This document shows positions 1-5,753 of a stretch of 5,753 nt of DNA, piece by piece. The notes beneath the pieces were generated by a model that worked only from the letters and a program-made list of their open reading frames with translations, ran no database searches and was not told the origin of the DNA. The position numbers and the translations under genes are program-made. Location: contig JANXAA010000158.1 in the NCBI GenBank assembly GCA_025061865.1, forward strand, positions 1 through 5,753, written 5' to 3'. Source of the stretch: Acidobacteriota bacterium (GTDB lineage Bacteria > Acidobacteriota > HRBIN11). Every line of letters starts with the position of its first letter. The first letter of the stretch is position 1.

Positions 1-312
1 GTCCCGGGGTCGGCAGTCGTGTCGGTGGGACCGGACAGTTGGCCGGACTGGGTCGGTCAGGACTTACAGGCGGTCCTGGACTGGTCCCGTCAGGTCGGCG
101 TTTCCGTTACAATGATCGGGCAGGGGCGTCGGGTCGTCCGCCAGCTTCCCCCGGCGGGGACCTCCCTGGCGGTCCGCCATGGGATTGTATGGGTCGAACA
201 CGTACTCGAGAGACAGCATCTGCTAATAGAGGACGGGGAACGTAGGGATGACCGAGCCCACCCGGTGCCCGTTGTCTACTTCCCTCATTCACGAGACCCT
301 GGACGGCCTTAG
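1..312 (+). CDS. ftsI: C-terminal end of FtsI-type penicillin-binding protein with PASTA-like domain (5' partial)
   Basis: Frame 1 is open from the left edge to a TAG at 310-312, giving the last 103 residues of a protein whose start lies outside the window. Roughly residues 13-67 look like one PASTA repeat: an early WPDWVG, a predicted helix (LQAVLDWSRQVG), a strand (VSVTMIG), then the characteristic VVRQLPPAGTSL turn and a closing strand (GIVWVE). PASTA domains end some division transpeptidases (FtsI/SpoVD/PBP2x), and ftsI is the gene normally found directly before murE, so position and domain agree. The catalytic transpeptidase domain, with its SxxK, SxN and KTG motifs, is not in the window, so the identity rests on this tail and on context. 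About 36 residues follow the PASTA fold, rich in Arg, Asp, Pro and His and without recognisable structure. They are encoded partly inside murE and could be a real extension or the result of a frameshift. No Lys occurs in the visible part. Confidence 0.75.
   Translation, partial: VPGSAVVSVGPDSWPDWVGQDLQAVLDWSRQVGVSVTMIGQGRRVVRQLPPAGTSLAVRHGIVWVEHVLERQHLLIEDGERRDDRAHPVPVVYFPHSRDPGRP
228..239 (+). promoter_or_regulatory. Ribosome binding region for murE, inside ftsI
   Basis: The purine-rich stretch AGAGGACGGGGA ends 8 bases before the ATG at 248. GGGGA (235-239) has the better spacing, while AGAGGA (228-233) is a better match to the Shine-Dalgarno consensus but sits 14 bases away. The murE frame is closed just upstream by tandem stops (TAA 224-226, TAG 227-229), and no other start codon lies between them and 248, so 248 is the earliest possible murE start. 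Confidence 0.5.
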
Positions 313-1810
313 CCTTAGAGGCTGGTGGCTCTCCGAGATGGAACCTGCCCTTCACGTCACGACGGATTCCCGGCGGGTTCGGGCGGCGAGCCTCTTTGTC
401 GCCTTGCGGGGCCGCCAGACGGATGGCCACATTTGGATTCCGGACGCCGTCCGGCGGGGTGCCGTCGGGGTCGTCGGGGAGGACCCCACGTGGGTCGAGT
501 GGTTTCAGACCCAGGCCCCTTCGATCCCCTATTGGGCTGTCCGGGCGGCTCGACCGGCGGCCGCGCGGCTGACGCGAGTCTTGTACGGACCGGTCCTGGA
601 CCGCTTGGCCGTGATGGCCGTGACGGGTACGAAGGGCAAGACGACGACCGTCCACTGGGTCCAGGATGCCCTCCGTCGGCTGGGTGTGCCCTGCGCCCGG
701 GTCGGGACGCTGGGGATGGACCCCGACGTCGGCCTCTGGACCGGCTTGACGACACCCGAGGCCCCGGACCTGGGCGAATATGCTCATCATTTGGTCGTTC
801 AGGGTATCTGCCACCTGGCTATCGAAGCGTCTTCCATCGGCCTGGACCAATACCGGGTCGACGGCCTCCGGGTGGCTGTAGCGGCCTTTACGAACTTGGG
901 ACATGACCATCTGGATTACCACGGCGACGTGGAGACCTACTACCGGGCCAAACTCCGGCTCTTTGACGAGGATTACTGGGGTCTCCGCCACGTCATCGTC
1001 TATACAGACGACCCCTTTGGGCGGGCGATCCTTCGAGACCGGGCCTTCCATCGGGCGACTGTGACGACCGTCGGGATCTGTGAAGGACCGACGGCCGCGT
1101 GTGAGCACACCGTTCACGGGGTGATTCGGGACAGCGGCCTATGGGGTGCTCGGGGCGAGCTCTGGGGACTGGGCTGGCGACGGCCCTTGGAGTGGTCGAT
1201 TCGTCTGAGTGGGCGGCACAACGTATCGAACTTCCTGGTCGCCTGGGCGATGGCGGCCAGTGTCCTGCCGAGCGACCGCTGGCCTGAACTCGTGGAGGCC
1301 ATGGGGGCTTTCTCAGGCGTCCCGGGTCGGATGGAACGCCTGGAATTCCCTGACGGCCGGGTCGTCGTCATCGACTACGCGCACACGCCCGAGTCACTGG
1401 AGCTGGTCCTCCGGCACTTGCGGCCTCAAGTCCCGGGTCGGCTGATCGTCCTGTTCGGATGTGGCGGTGAACGGGACGCCACCAAGCGTCCCCTGATGGG
1501 TCAGGTCGCTGCCCGGTACGCCGACTTCATCATCTTGACGGACGATAATCCCCGTCGAGAGGACCCCCGGGGCATCGTGGCCGACATCGAGGTCGGCCTT
1601 CGGACCGTTCCCGGAGCACCTCCCTGGTCGGTCATCTACGACCGGCGGATGGCTGTCCACAGGGGTCTGGCTATGTTACAGCCGGGGGATTGTCTACTCT
1701 TAGCCGGAAAGGGACACGAAGACTACCAAATCTATGGGACGGCTAAAGTCCCCTACTCAGATCGGCAGACGGTCCTCGAATGGATGGCCGACCATGTGGA
1801 GACTCGGTGA
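248..1810 (+). CDS. murE: UDP-N-acetylmuramoyl-L-alanyl-D-glutamate--2,6-diaminopimelate ligase
   Basis: This is the cytoplasmic ATP-dependent ligase that adds the third residue of the peptidoglycan stem peptide. The 520-residue length is normal for the family. In order: an N-terminal UDP-binding domain with DSRRV and LFVALRGR (residues 40-56); the P-loop VTGTKGKTTT (125-134, Lys131); TTPEAPDL (168-175), which contacts the substrate; EASSIGLDQYRVDG (193-206); NLGHDHLDYHG (216-226); YYRAKLRLF, whose Lys235 should be the carbamylated lysine holding Mg; YAHTPESLE (378-386); and GKGHEDYQ (487-494). DNPRREDP (433-440) carries the Arg typical of meso-DAP-specific enzymes; Lys-adding enzymes lack DNPR, so meso-DAP is the inferred substrate. 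The usual EVSSHAL reads EASSIGL here, with Ile in place of His. The start at 248 leaves about 39 residues before DSR, as in known MurE. The alternative ATG at 338 would remove the first strands. The gene overlaps ftsI by 65 bases and murF by 17. Confidence 0.97.
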   Translation: MTEPTRCPLSTSLIHETLDGLSLRGWWLSEMEPALHVTTDSRRVRAASLFVALRGRQTDGHIWIPDAVRRGAVGVVGEDPTWVEWFQTQAPSIPYWAVRAARPAAARLTRVLYGPVLDRLAVMAVTGTKGKTTTVHWVQDALRRLGVPCARVGTLGMDPDVGLWTGLTTPEAPDLGEYAHHLVVQGICHLAIEASSIGLDQYRVDGLRVAVAAFTNLGHDHLDYHGDVETYYRAKLRLFDEDYWGLRHVIVYTDDPFGRAILRDRAFHRATVTTVGICEGPTAACEHTVHGVIRDSGLWGARGELWGLGWRRPLEWSIRLSGRHNVSNFLVAWAMAASVLPSDRWPELVEAMGAFSGVPGRMERLEFPDGRVVVIDYAHTPESLELVLRHLRPQVPGRLIVLFGCGGERDATKRPLMGQVAARYADFIILTDDNPRREDPRGIVADIEVGLRTVPGAPPWSVIYDRRMAVHRGLAMLQPGDCLLLAGKGHEDYQIYGTAKVPYSDRQTVLEWMADHVETR

Positions 1811-3227
1811 AGTCGCTGCCTTTACGGGCGGCTCTGTCCAGCAAGGTGACCCCCTCCAGACCGTGACGGCCGTTCACATCGACAGTCGCCAGTGCACGGC
1901 CGGGACTTTGTTCGTGGCGCTCCGGGGCCGTCACGACGACGGGCACCGGTTCGTCCCCGACGCCATCCAGCGGGGGGCCGTCGCCGTCTTGGTCGAACGG
2001 ACCGTCGAGGCGCCCTCGAACGTCGGAGTCGTCCGGGTCCCCGACACTTGGACAGCCCTGTTCCGATGGGCGGCCGCCGTTCGGGACCGGCTTGCGGCCC
2101 GGGTCATCGCCGTCACGGGAAGCATGGGGAAGACGACGACGAAGGAGCTTATCGGTCGTCTGGCCTGCCGAGTCGCCCCGACTTTCGTGTCGCCGGGGAA
2201 CTGGAACAGCATTACGGGCGTGCCGCTCTCGCTGATTAACTACGGGCGTAGCCGGGCTTATGCCTGGTGGGTTCAGGAGGTCGGTATTAACCAACGGGGT
2301 GAGATGGCCCGGATCGCTGCCCTGCTCCGGCCCCACTATCCAGTCATCCTGAACGTCGGGCCTGTCCATCTGGAGGCCTTCGAGACGGTCGAGGGCGTGG
2401 CCGACGAGAAGACGGACCTCGTGCGCTTCATGGTGCCCGGCGGGGGGATCTTCATCGCTGGCGACGTCCCCCTCTTACGGACGCGAGTCGCTCAGAAGAA
2501 CCTTTGGGAAGCTCCGGTGTGGACTTTCGGGGAAGCCGACGGGGACGTGCGGCTCTTGGGGGTCACGCCGACGCCGACGGGCATGACCGTTGAGGTCGGT
2601 TTTTATCGGGCCGGGACCCTCGAGGATCGTTGGACACTGGACGTCCCGATCCTCCAACCCTGGAATGCCCGCAACCTCTTGCCGGCCGTCGGACTCGCCC
2701 GACGGTTGTTCTGTATGGGCCGCGACGCCGTCGCCGTAGCCCTGGTCGACTTTCATCCCCCGGCCCACCGGGGGGAAGTCTATCGGTGGAAGCAGGGGTG
2801 GACCTTGTTGGACGACAGCTACAACGCGAATCCGGTCGCCATGGCCCAGGCTGTCCGGTGGCTGACCGGGTGGCCTGCTCGACGGCGGGGGGTCATCGTC
2901 GGTGACATGCTCGAGCTCGGTCCCGACGAGGTAGCTTGGCACCGGCGGCTGGCGGACATGGCTGACTGGTCGGCCATCGACGTCGTCATCACCGTGGGAC
3001 CTCGCATGGCGGCCCTGGCGGACGAGCTTCGGTCTCGGGGCATCCGCGCCGAAGTCCTGCACTTTGCGACTGTCGAGGACGTCCTCCCGTGGTGGGCTCA
3101 AGCCTGGCGACCGGGGGACGTATGGCTCCTAAAGGCCTCGCATGCCATGGGGTTTGAGCGCTTGGTCGAATGGGCCCGCACGCAATTTCAGGTCGAGGAA
3201 GACCCCCATGTTATATCTCCTATTTGA
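1794..3227 (+). CDS. murF: UDP-N-acetylmuramoyl-tripeptide--D-alanyl-D-alanine ligase
   Basis: This cytoplasmic ligase adds D-Ala-D-Ala to UDP-MurNAc-tripeptide, completing the pentapeptide. The protein has 477 residues, a normal length. In order: N-terminal domain with IDSRQ and LFVALRGR (29-46); P-loop VTGSMGKTTTKE (107-118, Lys113), where the KE after the threonines is typical of MurF rather than MurC/D/E; NWNSITGVPLSL (136-147); EVGINQRGEM (162-171); NVGPVHLEAF (187-196); NARNLLPAVG (291-300), linking to the C-terminal domain; LLDDSYNANP (338-347); GDMLELG (370-376); and KASHAMGFE (447-455). The last motif usually reads K-G/A-S-R, so His450 stands where Arg is expected. An in-frame ATG at 1734 would add 20 residues lying wholly within murE. 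The start at 1794 is preferred because MWRLGEVAAFTGG matches how MurF proteins begin, with a weak GGATGG ribosome site (1782-1787) 6 bases upstream. The 17-base overlap with murE suggests translational coupling. Confidence 0.97.
   Translation: MWRLGEVAAFTGGSVQQGDPLQTVTAVHIDSRQCTAGTLFVALRGRHDDGHRFVPDAIQRGAVAVLVERTVEAPSNVGVVRVPDTWTALFRWAAAVRDRLAARVIAVTGSMGKTTTKELIGRLACRVAPTFVSPGNWNSITGVPLSLINYGRSRAYAWWVQEVGINQRGEMARIAALLRPHYPVILNVGPVHLEAFETVEGVADEKTDLVRFMVPGGGIFIAGDVPLLRTRVAQKNLWEAPVWTFGEADGDVRLLGVTPTPTGMTVEVGFYRAGTLEDRWTLDVPILQPWNARNLLPAVGLARRLFCMGRDAVAVALVDFHPPAHRGEVYRWKQGWTLLDDSYNANPVAMAQAVRWLTGWPARRRGVIVGDMLELGPDEVAWHRRLADMADWSAIDVVITVGPRMAALADELRSRGIRAEVLHFATVEDVLPWWAQAWRPGDVWLLKASHAMGFERLVEWARTQFQVEEDPHVISPI
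3195..3199 (+). promoter_or_regulatory. Shine-Dalgarno site for mraY, inside murF
   Basis: GAGGA lies 8 bases before the ATG at 3208, the clearest ribosome binding site in the window. It supports this start over an in-frame ATG at 3142, which would add 22 residues read from within murF and not resembling MraY. Confidence 0.7.
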
Positions 3228-4293
3228 ACTTCTCCGTCCCTGGTGGGATACCCTGCGGGTGTTCCGCTATGTGACCGTCCGGACGGCCATGGCTATCCTC
3301 ACGGCCATGGTCATCAGCTTCCTGTTGGGGCCTCCCCTGATCCGGCGTCTGCGTCAGTGGCAGTGGGGACAGTACATCCGGGCCGAGGGTCCGAAGCACC
3401 ATCAGCAGAAGGCGGGGACGCCCACGATGGGCGGCCTCTTGGTCATCCTGGCCGTGTCGGTAGCCGTCCTCCTGTGGGCGGACCTGGCCGAGCCTTACCC
3501 GTGGATTGCCTTGTTCACGCTTTGGAGCTTCGGGGCCCTGGGCTTCTGGGACGACTGGGTCAAGCTAAGGCGTCGGCAAAATCTGGGGCTGACGGGTCGT
3601 AAGAAGCTCCTCGTCCAGACGGGCATTATCTTGGTCATCGGCGTGGCCCTGATGTACCTCCGCCATCAGGGCATGTTCTCGACCCAGGTATGGTTTCCCT
3701 TCCTGAAGTGGCTCCATCCGGACCTGGGTTGGGGGTACCTGGCCTTTTTGTGGATCGTCCTGGCCGGAGCCTCCAACGCCGTGAACCTGACAGATGGCTT
3801 GGACGGGCTGGCCATCGGGTCCGTCCTCTTTGCCTCGGCGGCTCTGACGGGCTTTGCTTACGTGGCTGGCCACCGGGTCTTCGCAGAATACCTCAACATT
3901 CTGTATGTTCCTCAAGCGGCCGAGGTCGTCATCTTTGGTGGGGCTTTGATGGGGGCCAGTATCGGGTTCCTGTGGTTCAATGCCCACCCGGCCGAAGTGT
4001 TCATGGGCGATGTGGGTGCCCTGTCGCTGGGGGCGTCGCTGGGTATTCTGAGTGTCCTCATCAAGCAGGAGATAGTCCTGGTGATGGTCGGCGGTCTGTT
4101 CGTCCTCGAGGCCCTATCGGTCATCTTGCAGGTCGCTTCTTTTCGGCTCCGAGGCCGGCGTATCTTTCGAATGGCCCCGCTCCACCATCATTGCGAGCTG
4201 TTAGGATGGCCGGAGAGCAAGGTCGTCATCCGGTTCTGGATTCTTGCCTTTCTGTTTGCCTTGCTGAGCTTGACGACTCTGAAACTCCGATGA
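3208..4293 (+). CDS. mraY: Phospho-N-acetylmuramoyl-pentapeptide transferase (MraY)
   Basis: This inner-membrane enzyme transfers phospho-MurNAc-pentapeptide from UDP to undecaprenyl phosphate, forming lipid I and UMP. Its 361 residues are within one of the E. coli protein (360), and the N-terminus aligns from the first Met (MLYLLFELLRP; FRYVTVRTAMAILTA). Hydrophobic stretches are compatible with the ten membrane segments of the family, for example near 24-44, 73-93, 97-115, 134-150, 175-193, 238-256, 288-310 and 340-359. Catalytic and signature elements are all present: KAGTPTMGG (68-76), the FWDDW pair Asp115/Asp116, NAVNLTDGLDGLA (190-202), FLWFNAHPAEVFMGDVG (254-270, Asp268), and RMAPLHHHCELLGWPE (321-336) with the triple His 326-328. 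The C-terminus ends TLKLR, close to E. coli TLKVR. No key residue is missing. It overlaps murF by 20 bases and receives the product of MurF. Confidence 0.98.
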   Translation: MLYLLFELLRPWWDTLRVFRYVTVRTAMAILTAMVISFLLGPPLIRRLRQWQWGQYIRAEGPKHHQQKAGTPTMGGLLVILAVSVAVLLWADLAEPYPWIALFTLWSFGALGFWDDWVKLRRRQNLGLTGRKKLLVQTGIILVIGVALMYLRHQGMFSTQVWFPFLKWLHPDLGWGYLAFLWIVLAGASNAVNLTDGLDGLAIGSVLFASAALTGFAYVAGHRVFAEYLNILYVPQAAEVVIFGGALMGASIGFLWFNAHPAEVFMGDVGALSLGASLGILSVLIKQEIVLVMVGGLFVLEALSVILQVASFRLRGRRIFRMAPLHHHCELLGWPESKVVIRFWILAFLFALLSLTTLKLR

Positions 4294-4354
4294 GGGTCAG
4301 GGACCGGGCTTTTTCCCAGACCCCAGGTCCCCGATTCCTGACACCGGCTGACCC
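4294..4354 (+). repeat. Inverted repeats in the mraY-murD spacer (possible RNA hairpin)
   Basis: Directly after the mraY stop, GGGTCAG (4294-4300) is perfectly complementary to CTGACCC (4348-4354). Nested inside, GGGACC (4300-4305) can pair with GGTCCC (4326-4331), with a further GGG/CCC option at 4306-4308 and 4315-4317. An alternative stem pairs GTCAGG (4296-4301) with CCTGAC (4337-4342). The run of five T (4310-4314) lies in the loop, not after a stem, so this does not look like a standard intrinsic terminator. It may be an mRNA fold between two translation units or chance pairing in GC-rich DNA. No protein-coding signal was seen in the 85-base spacer. Confidence 0.35.
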
Positions 4355-4366
4355 GACACCCGATTC
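4330..4366 (+). repeat. Short imperfect direct repeat before murD
   Basis: The octamer CCCGATTC occurs at 4330-4337 and again at 4359-4366. Between the copies, CCTGACACC (4337-4345) resembles CCCGACACC (4352-4360). The two units could reflect a small tandem duplication in the spacer. Function is unknown, and chance is possible at this length and composition. Confidence 0.3.
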
Positions 4367-4371
4367 AGGGA
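4367..4371 (+). promoter_or_regulatory. Shine-Dalgarno site for murD
   Basis: AGGGA lies 7 bases before the ATG at 4379. An in-frame GTG at 4376 is a possible alternative start adding one residue. A two-codon ATG-GCG-TGA unit (4371-4379) in another frame overlaps the murD ATG, the sort of stop/start overlap that can aid reinitiation, though here it is probably fortuitous. Confidence 0.55.
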
Positions 4372-4378
4372 TGGCGTG

Positions 4379-5753
4379 ATGGTCGTCTTGTCTGACGTGT
4401 CGACACGGCTCGAGGCACTGGGTCCTGGCGTCTCGACGCTCCGGGACCTTCTCGATGACCGGCGGGTCCTCGTCTTGGGCTTTGGCGTCTCGGGTCAGGC
4501 AGCTCTCGACCTCATTCAGGCGTTTACGCGACCGGCAGCTTTGGCCGTGGCCGACGAAGGCGAACCCGCTGCTTGGGACCCCGACCGGCAGTCTCGCTGG
4601 CAGGCCCTGGCGTCAGCCGGCGTTGAGACGTATGCCCGGCCGGCGGAGGCCACCTTCGTGGACGCCTGGGACTATCTTGTCGTATCACCGGGCTTTCGGC
4701 CTTGGCACCCGTGGCTCGAGCGTGCCCGAACGCAGGGCAAGACGGTCCTCCCGGAATTCGAGCTCGGTTACATGGTCGCCCCGCCGGGGACATGGATCGG
4801 CATTACCGGCACGAATGGCAAGACGACGACGACCCGGTGGATCGGTCAAGTCCTGGCCGAGGCGGGGTTCCCGACGGTCATCGGAGGTAACATCGGCGAG
4901 CCGGTGTCCCGACTCGTGCGCTATGCTCGGCCGGGGAGTTACTATGTCATCGAACTGAGTAGCTTCCAACTTCATGGCCTGAACGTCTTTCGGCCGGACG
5001 TAGCCGTCCTACTGAATATCGACCAAGACCACCTGGACTGGCATGGGTCGGTCGCCGATTACGTGGCTGCCAAGCTTCGGCTTTTTGAGCGTCAGCGACC
5101 TGACGACTGGGCCGTCGTCAACGGCGACGAGCGCCACCTTTGGGGGGCTTACCGGTTCATCCCGTCCCAGCTGTTGAGCTTCGGTCTCTCCGGACGGTGG
5201 TACCCGGGTGCCGGCGTTCGAGACGATTGGCTCCTGCTTTGGTGGGGCCGGACCTACCCGATCGGGCCGGTCCGCCTTCTGTCGACGCCGTGGCCCTTCA
5301 TGGTGGCGAATCTCCTGGCCGTTATCCTGACGGGTGTGGCCCTGCGTCTGACGCTACCTCAAATTCGAGCGAGCCTCGGCCGCCTGGCGGCCCCACCCCA
5401 CCGGCTCGAGTGGGTCACCCGTATCCGGGACGTGGACTTCTACGACGACTCGAAGGCGACGATCGTGCATGCCGTCCGGTGGGCCCTGACGAGTATGACC
5501 CGGCCTGTCGTCCTAATCGCCGGGGGCCAGGCCAAGGGTCAGGACGTGCGGTCCCTCCAGTCCCTCCTGGCGGAAAGGGTCCGAGCCGTCGTGCTGATCG
5601 GTGAGGACCGGGCCCAAATCCGGTCGGCGTGGGCCGGAGCCGGCGTGCCGATGTTGGATGCCGCTGACATGGAAGAAGCCGTGCGGGTCGCCTTCACGAT
5701 GGCCCAGCCCGGCGATGCCGTGCTCTTGTCGCCGGGCTGTGCCAGCTTCGACA
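4379..5753 (+). CDS. murD: UDP-N-acetylmuramoyl-L-alanine--D-glutamate ligase (3' partial)
   Basis: This cytoplasmic ligase adds D-Glu to UDP-MurNAc-L-Ala, the step before MurE. The window holds 458 codons plus one base, and the frame is still open at the edge. The visible end, LLSPGCASFD, is a motif that lies close to the C-terminus in MurD, so only a short tail is missing. In order: an N-terminal nucleotide-binding-like fold with VLVLGFGVSGQAAL (30-43) and VVSPGF (101-106); P-loop GITGTNGKTTTT (141-152, Lys148); GGNIGEP (169-175); ELSSFQL (192-198), a MurD hallmark; NIDQDHLDWHGS (213-224); YVAAKLRLF, whose Lys232 should be the carbamylated lysine; PPHRLEWV (339-346); DDSKAT (356-361); and AGGQAKGQD (381-389). 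The family motif DSKATN reads DSKATI here (Ile362). The gene is separated from mraY by 85 bases, unlike its overlapping neighbours, and has its own ribosome site. Confidence 0.96.
   Translation, partial: MVVLSDVSTRLEALGPGVSTLRDLLDDRRVLVLGFGVSGQAALDLIQAFTRPAALAVADEGEPAAWDPDRQSRWQALASAGVETYARPAEATFVDAWDYLVVSPGFRPWHPWLERARTQGKTVLPEFELGYMVAPPGTWIGITGTNGKTTTTRWIGQVLAEAGFPTVIGGNIGEPVSRLVRYARPGSYYVIELSSFQLHGLNVFRPDVAVLLNIDQDHLDWHGSVADYVAAKLRLFERQRPDDWAVVNGDERHLWGAYRFIPSQLLSFGLSGRWYPGAGVRDDWLLLWWGRTYPIGPVRLLSTPWPFMVANLLAVILTGVALRLTLPQIRASLGRLAAPPHRLEWVTRIRDVDFYDDSKATIVHAVRWALTSMTRPVVLIAGGQAKGQDVRSLQSLLAERVRAVVLIGEDRAQIRSAWAGAGVPMLDAADMEEAVRVAFTMAQPGDAVLLSPGCASFD

Noticed and set aside
107..1117. Long open frame on the minus strand (336 codons) opposite ftsI/murE
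   Set aside because: Its translation is rich in Arg, Pro, Gly and Asp with no recognisable domain, and it lies fully antisense to a clear murE. Long antisense frames are expected in GC-rich genes.
1734..1793. Earlier in-frame ATG for murF, adding 20 residues
   Set aside because: The added residues lie inside the conserved end of murE and do not resemble a MurF start; the ATG at 1794 gives the expected N-terminus.
1743..2369. Minus-strand open frame (208 codons) opposite murF, and a similar one at 2475-3101
   Set aside because: Both are low-complexity products of the GC-rich codon pattern of murF, without motifs or a plausible ribosome site.
4301..4330. Possible intrinsic terminator after mraY
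   Set aside because: The T5 run (4310-4314) is within the loop and not preceded by a stem, and the next pathway gene follows on the same strand.
3690..4379. Plus-strand frame of 229 codons overlapping mraY and reaching the murD start
   Set aside because: It is an out-of-frame reading of mraY, which is fully conserved in its own frame. The translation is Arg/Pro/Gly-rich with no domain.
638..4830. The 11-mer AAGACGACGAC found in murE (638-648), murF (2130-2140) and murD (4820-4830)
   Set aside because: In all three it encodes the P-loop Lys-Thr-Thr plus the next codon, using the preferred ACG. It is a family motif with codon bias, not a dispersed repeat.
1..5753. Search for mobile elements, CRISPR, tRNA or a novel accessory system
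   Set aside because: Every part except the 85-base spacer is accounted for by well-known cell wall genes in their usual order; nothing indicates an insertion or accessory module.

Overview
This window is the middle of a division and cell wall (dcw) cluster. All genes are on the + strand, packed end to end: the 3' end of ftsI (PBP with a PASTA-like tail), then complete murE, murF and mraY, then murD, which runs off the right edge. The order ftsI-murE-murF-mraY-murD is the classical dcw order. By analogy ftsW, murG and murC would be expected downstream and ftsL/mraW upstream, but they are outside the window.

Organism: the DNA is GC-rich, with Val as GTC, Thr as ACG and Arg as CGG/CGT. MurE carries the DNPR signature of meso-diaminopimelate-adding enzymes, so the peptidoglycan is probably of the meso-DAP type, as in most diderms. 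A PASTA-like end on FtsI next to a complete dcw order fits Acidobacteriota, deltaproteobacterial lineages or a little-studied, possibly thermophilic phylum. The sequence alone does not settle this. The proteins are strikingly rich in Trp (about 4% by hand count) and poor in Lys (about 1.4%), which points away from common model lineages.

Layout: 1-312 ftsI C-terminus; 248-1810 murE (65-base overlap with ftsI); 1794-3227 murF (17-base overlap with murE); 3208-4293 mraY (20-base overlap with murF); 4294-4378 an 85-base spacer with small inverted and direct repeats; 4379 to the end murD, lacking only its last few residues. Apart from this spacer there is no noncoding DNA. I see no promoter, terminator, RNA gene, mobile element or CRISPR.

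How the genes work together: MurD adds D-Glu to UDP-MurNAc-L-Ala, MurE adds meso-DAP, and MurF adds D-Ala-D-Ala to complete the UDP-MurNAc-pentapeptide. MraY transfers the phospho-MurNAc-pentapeptide to undecaprenyl phosphate to make lipid I. FtsI, after later steps, crosslinks the septal peptidoglycan. I found no novel system. The points worth a second look are the composition, the long ftsI/murE overlap, a few substitutions at conserved Mur ligase positions, and the mraY-murD spacer.
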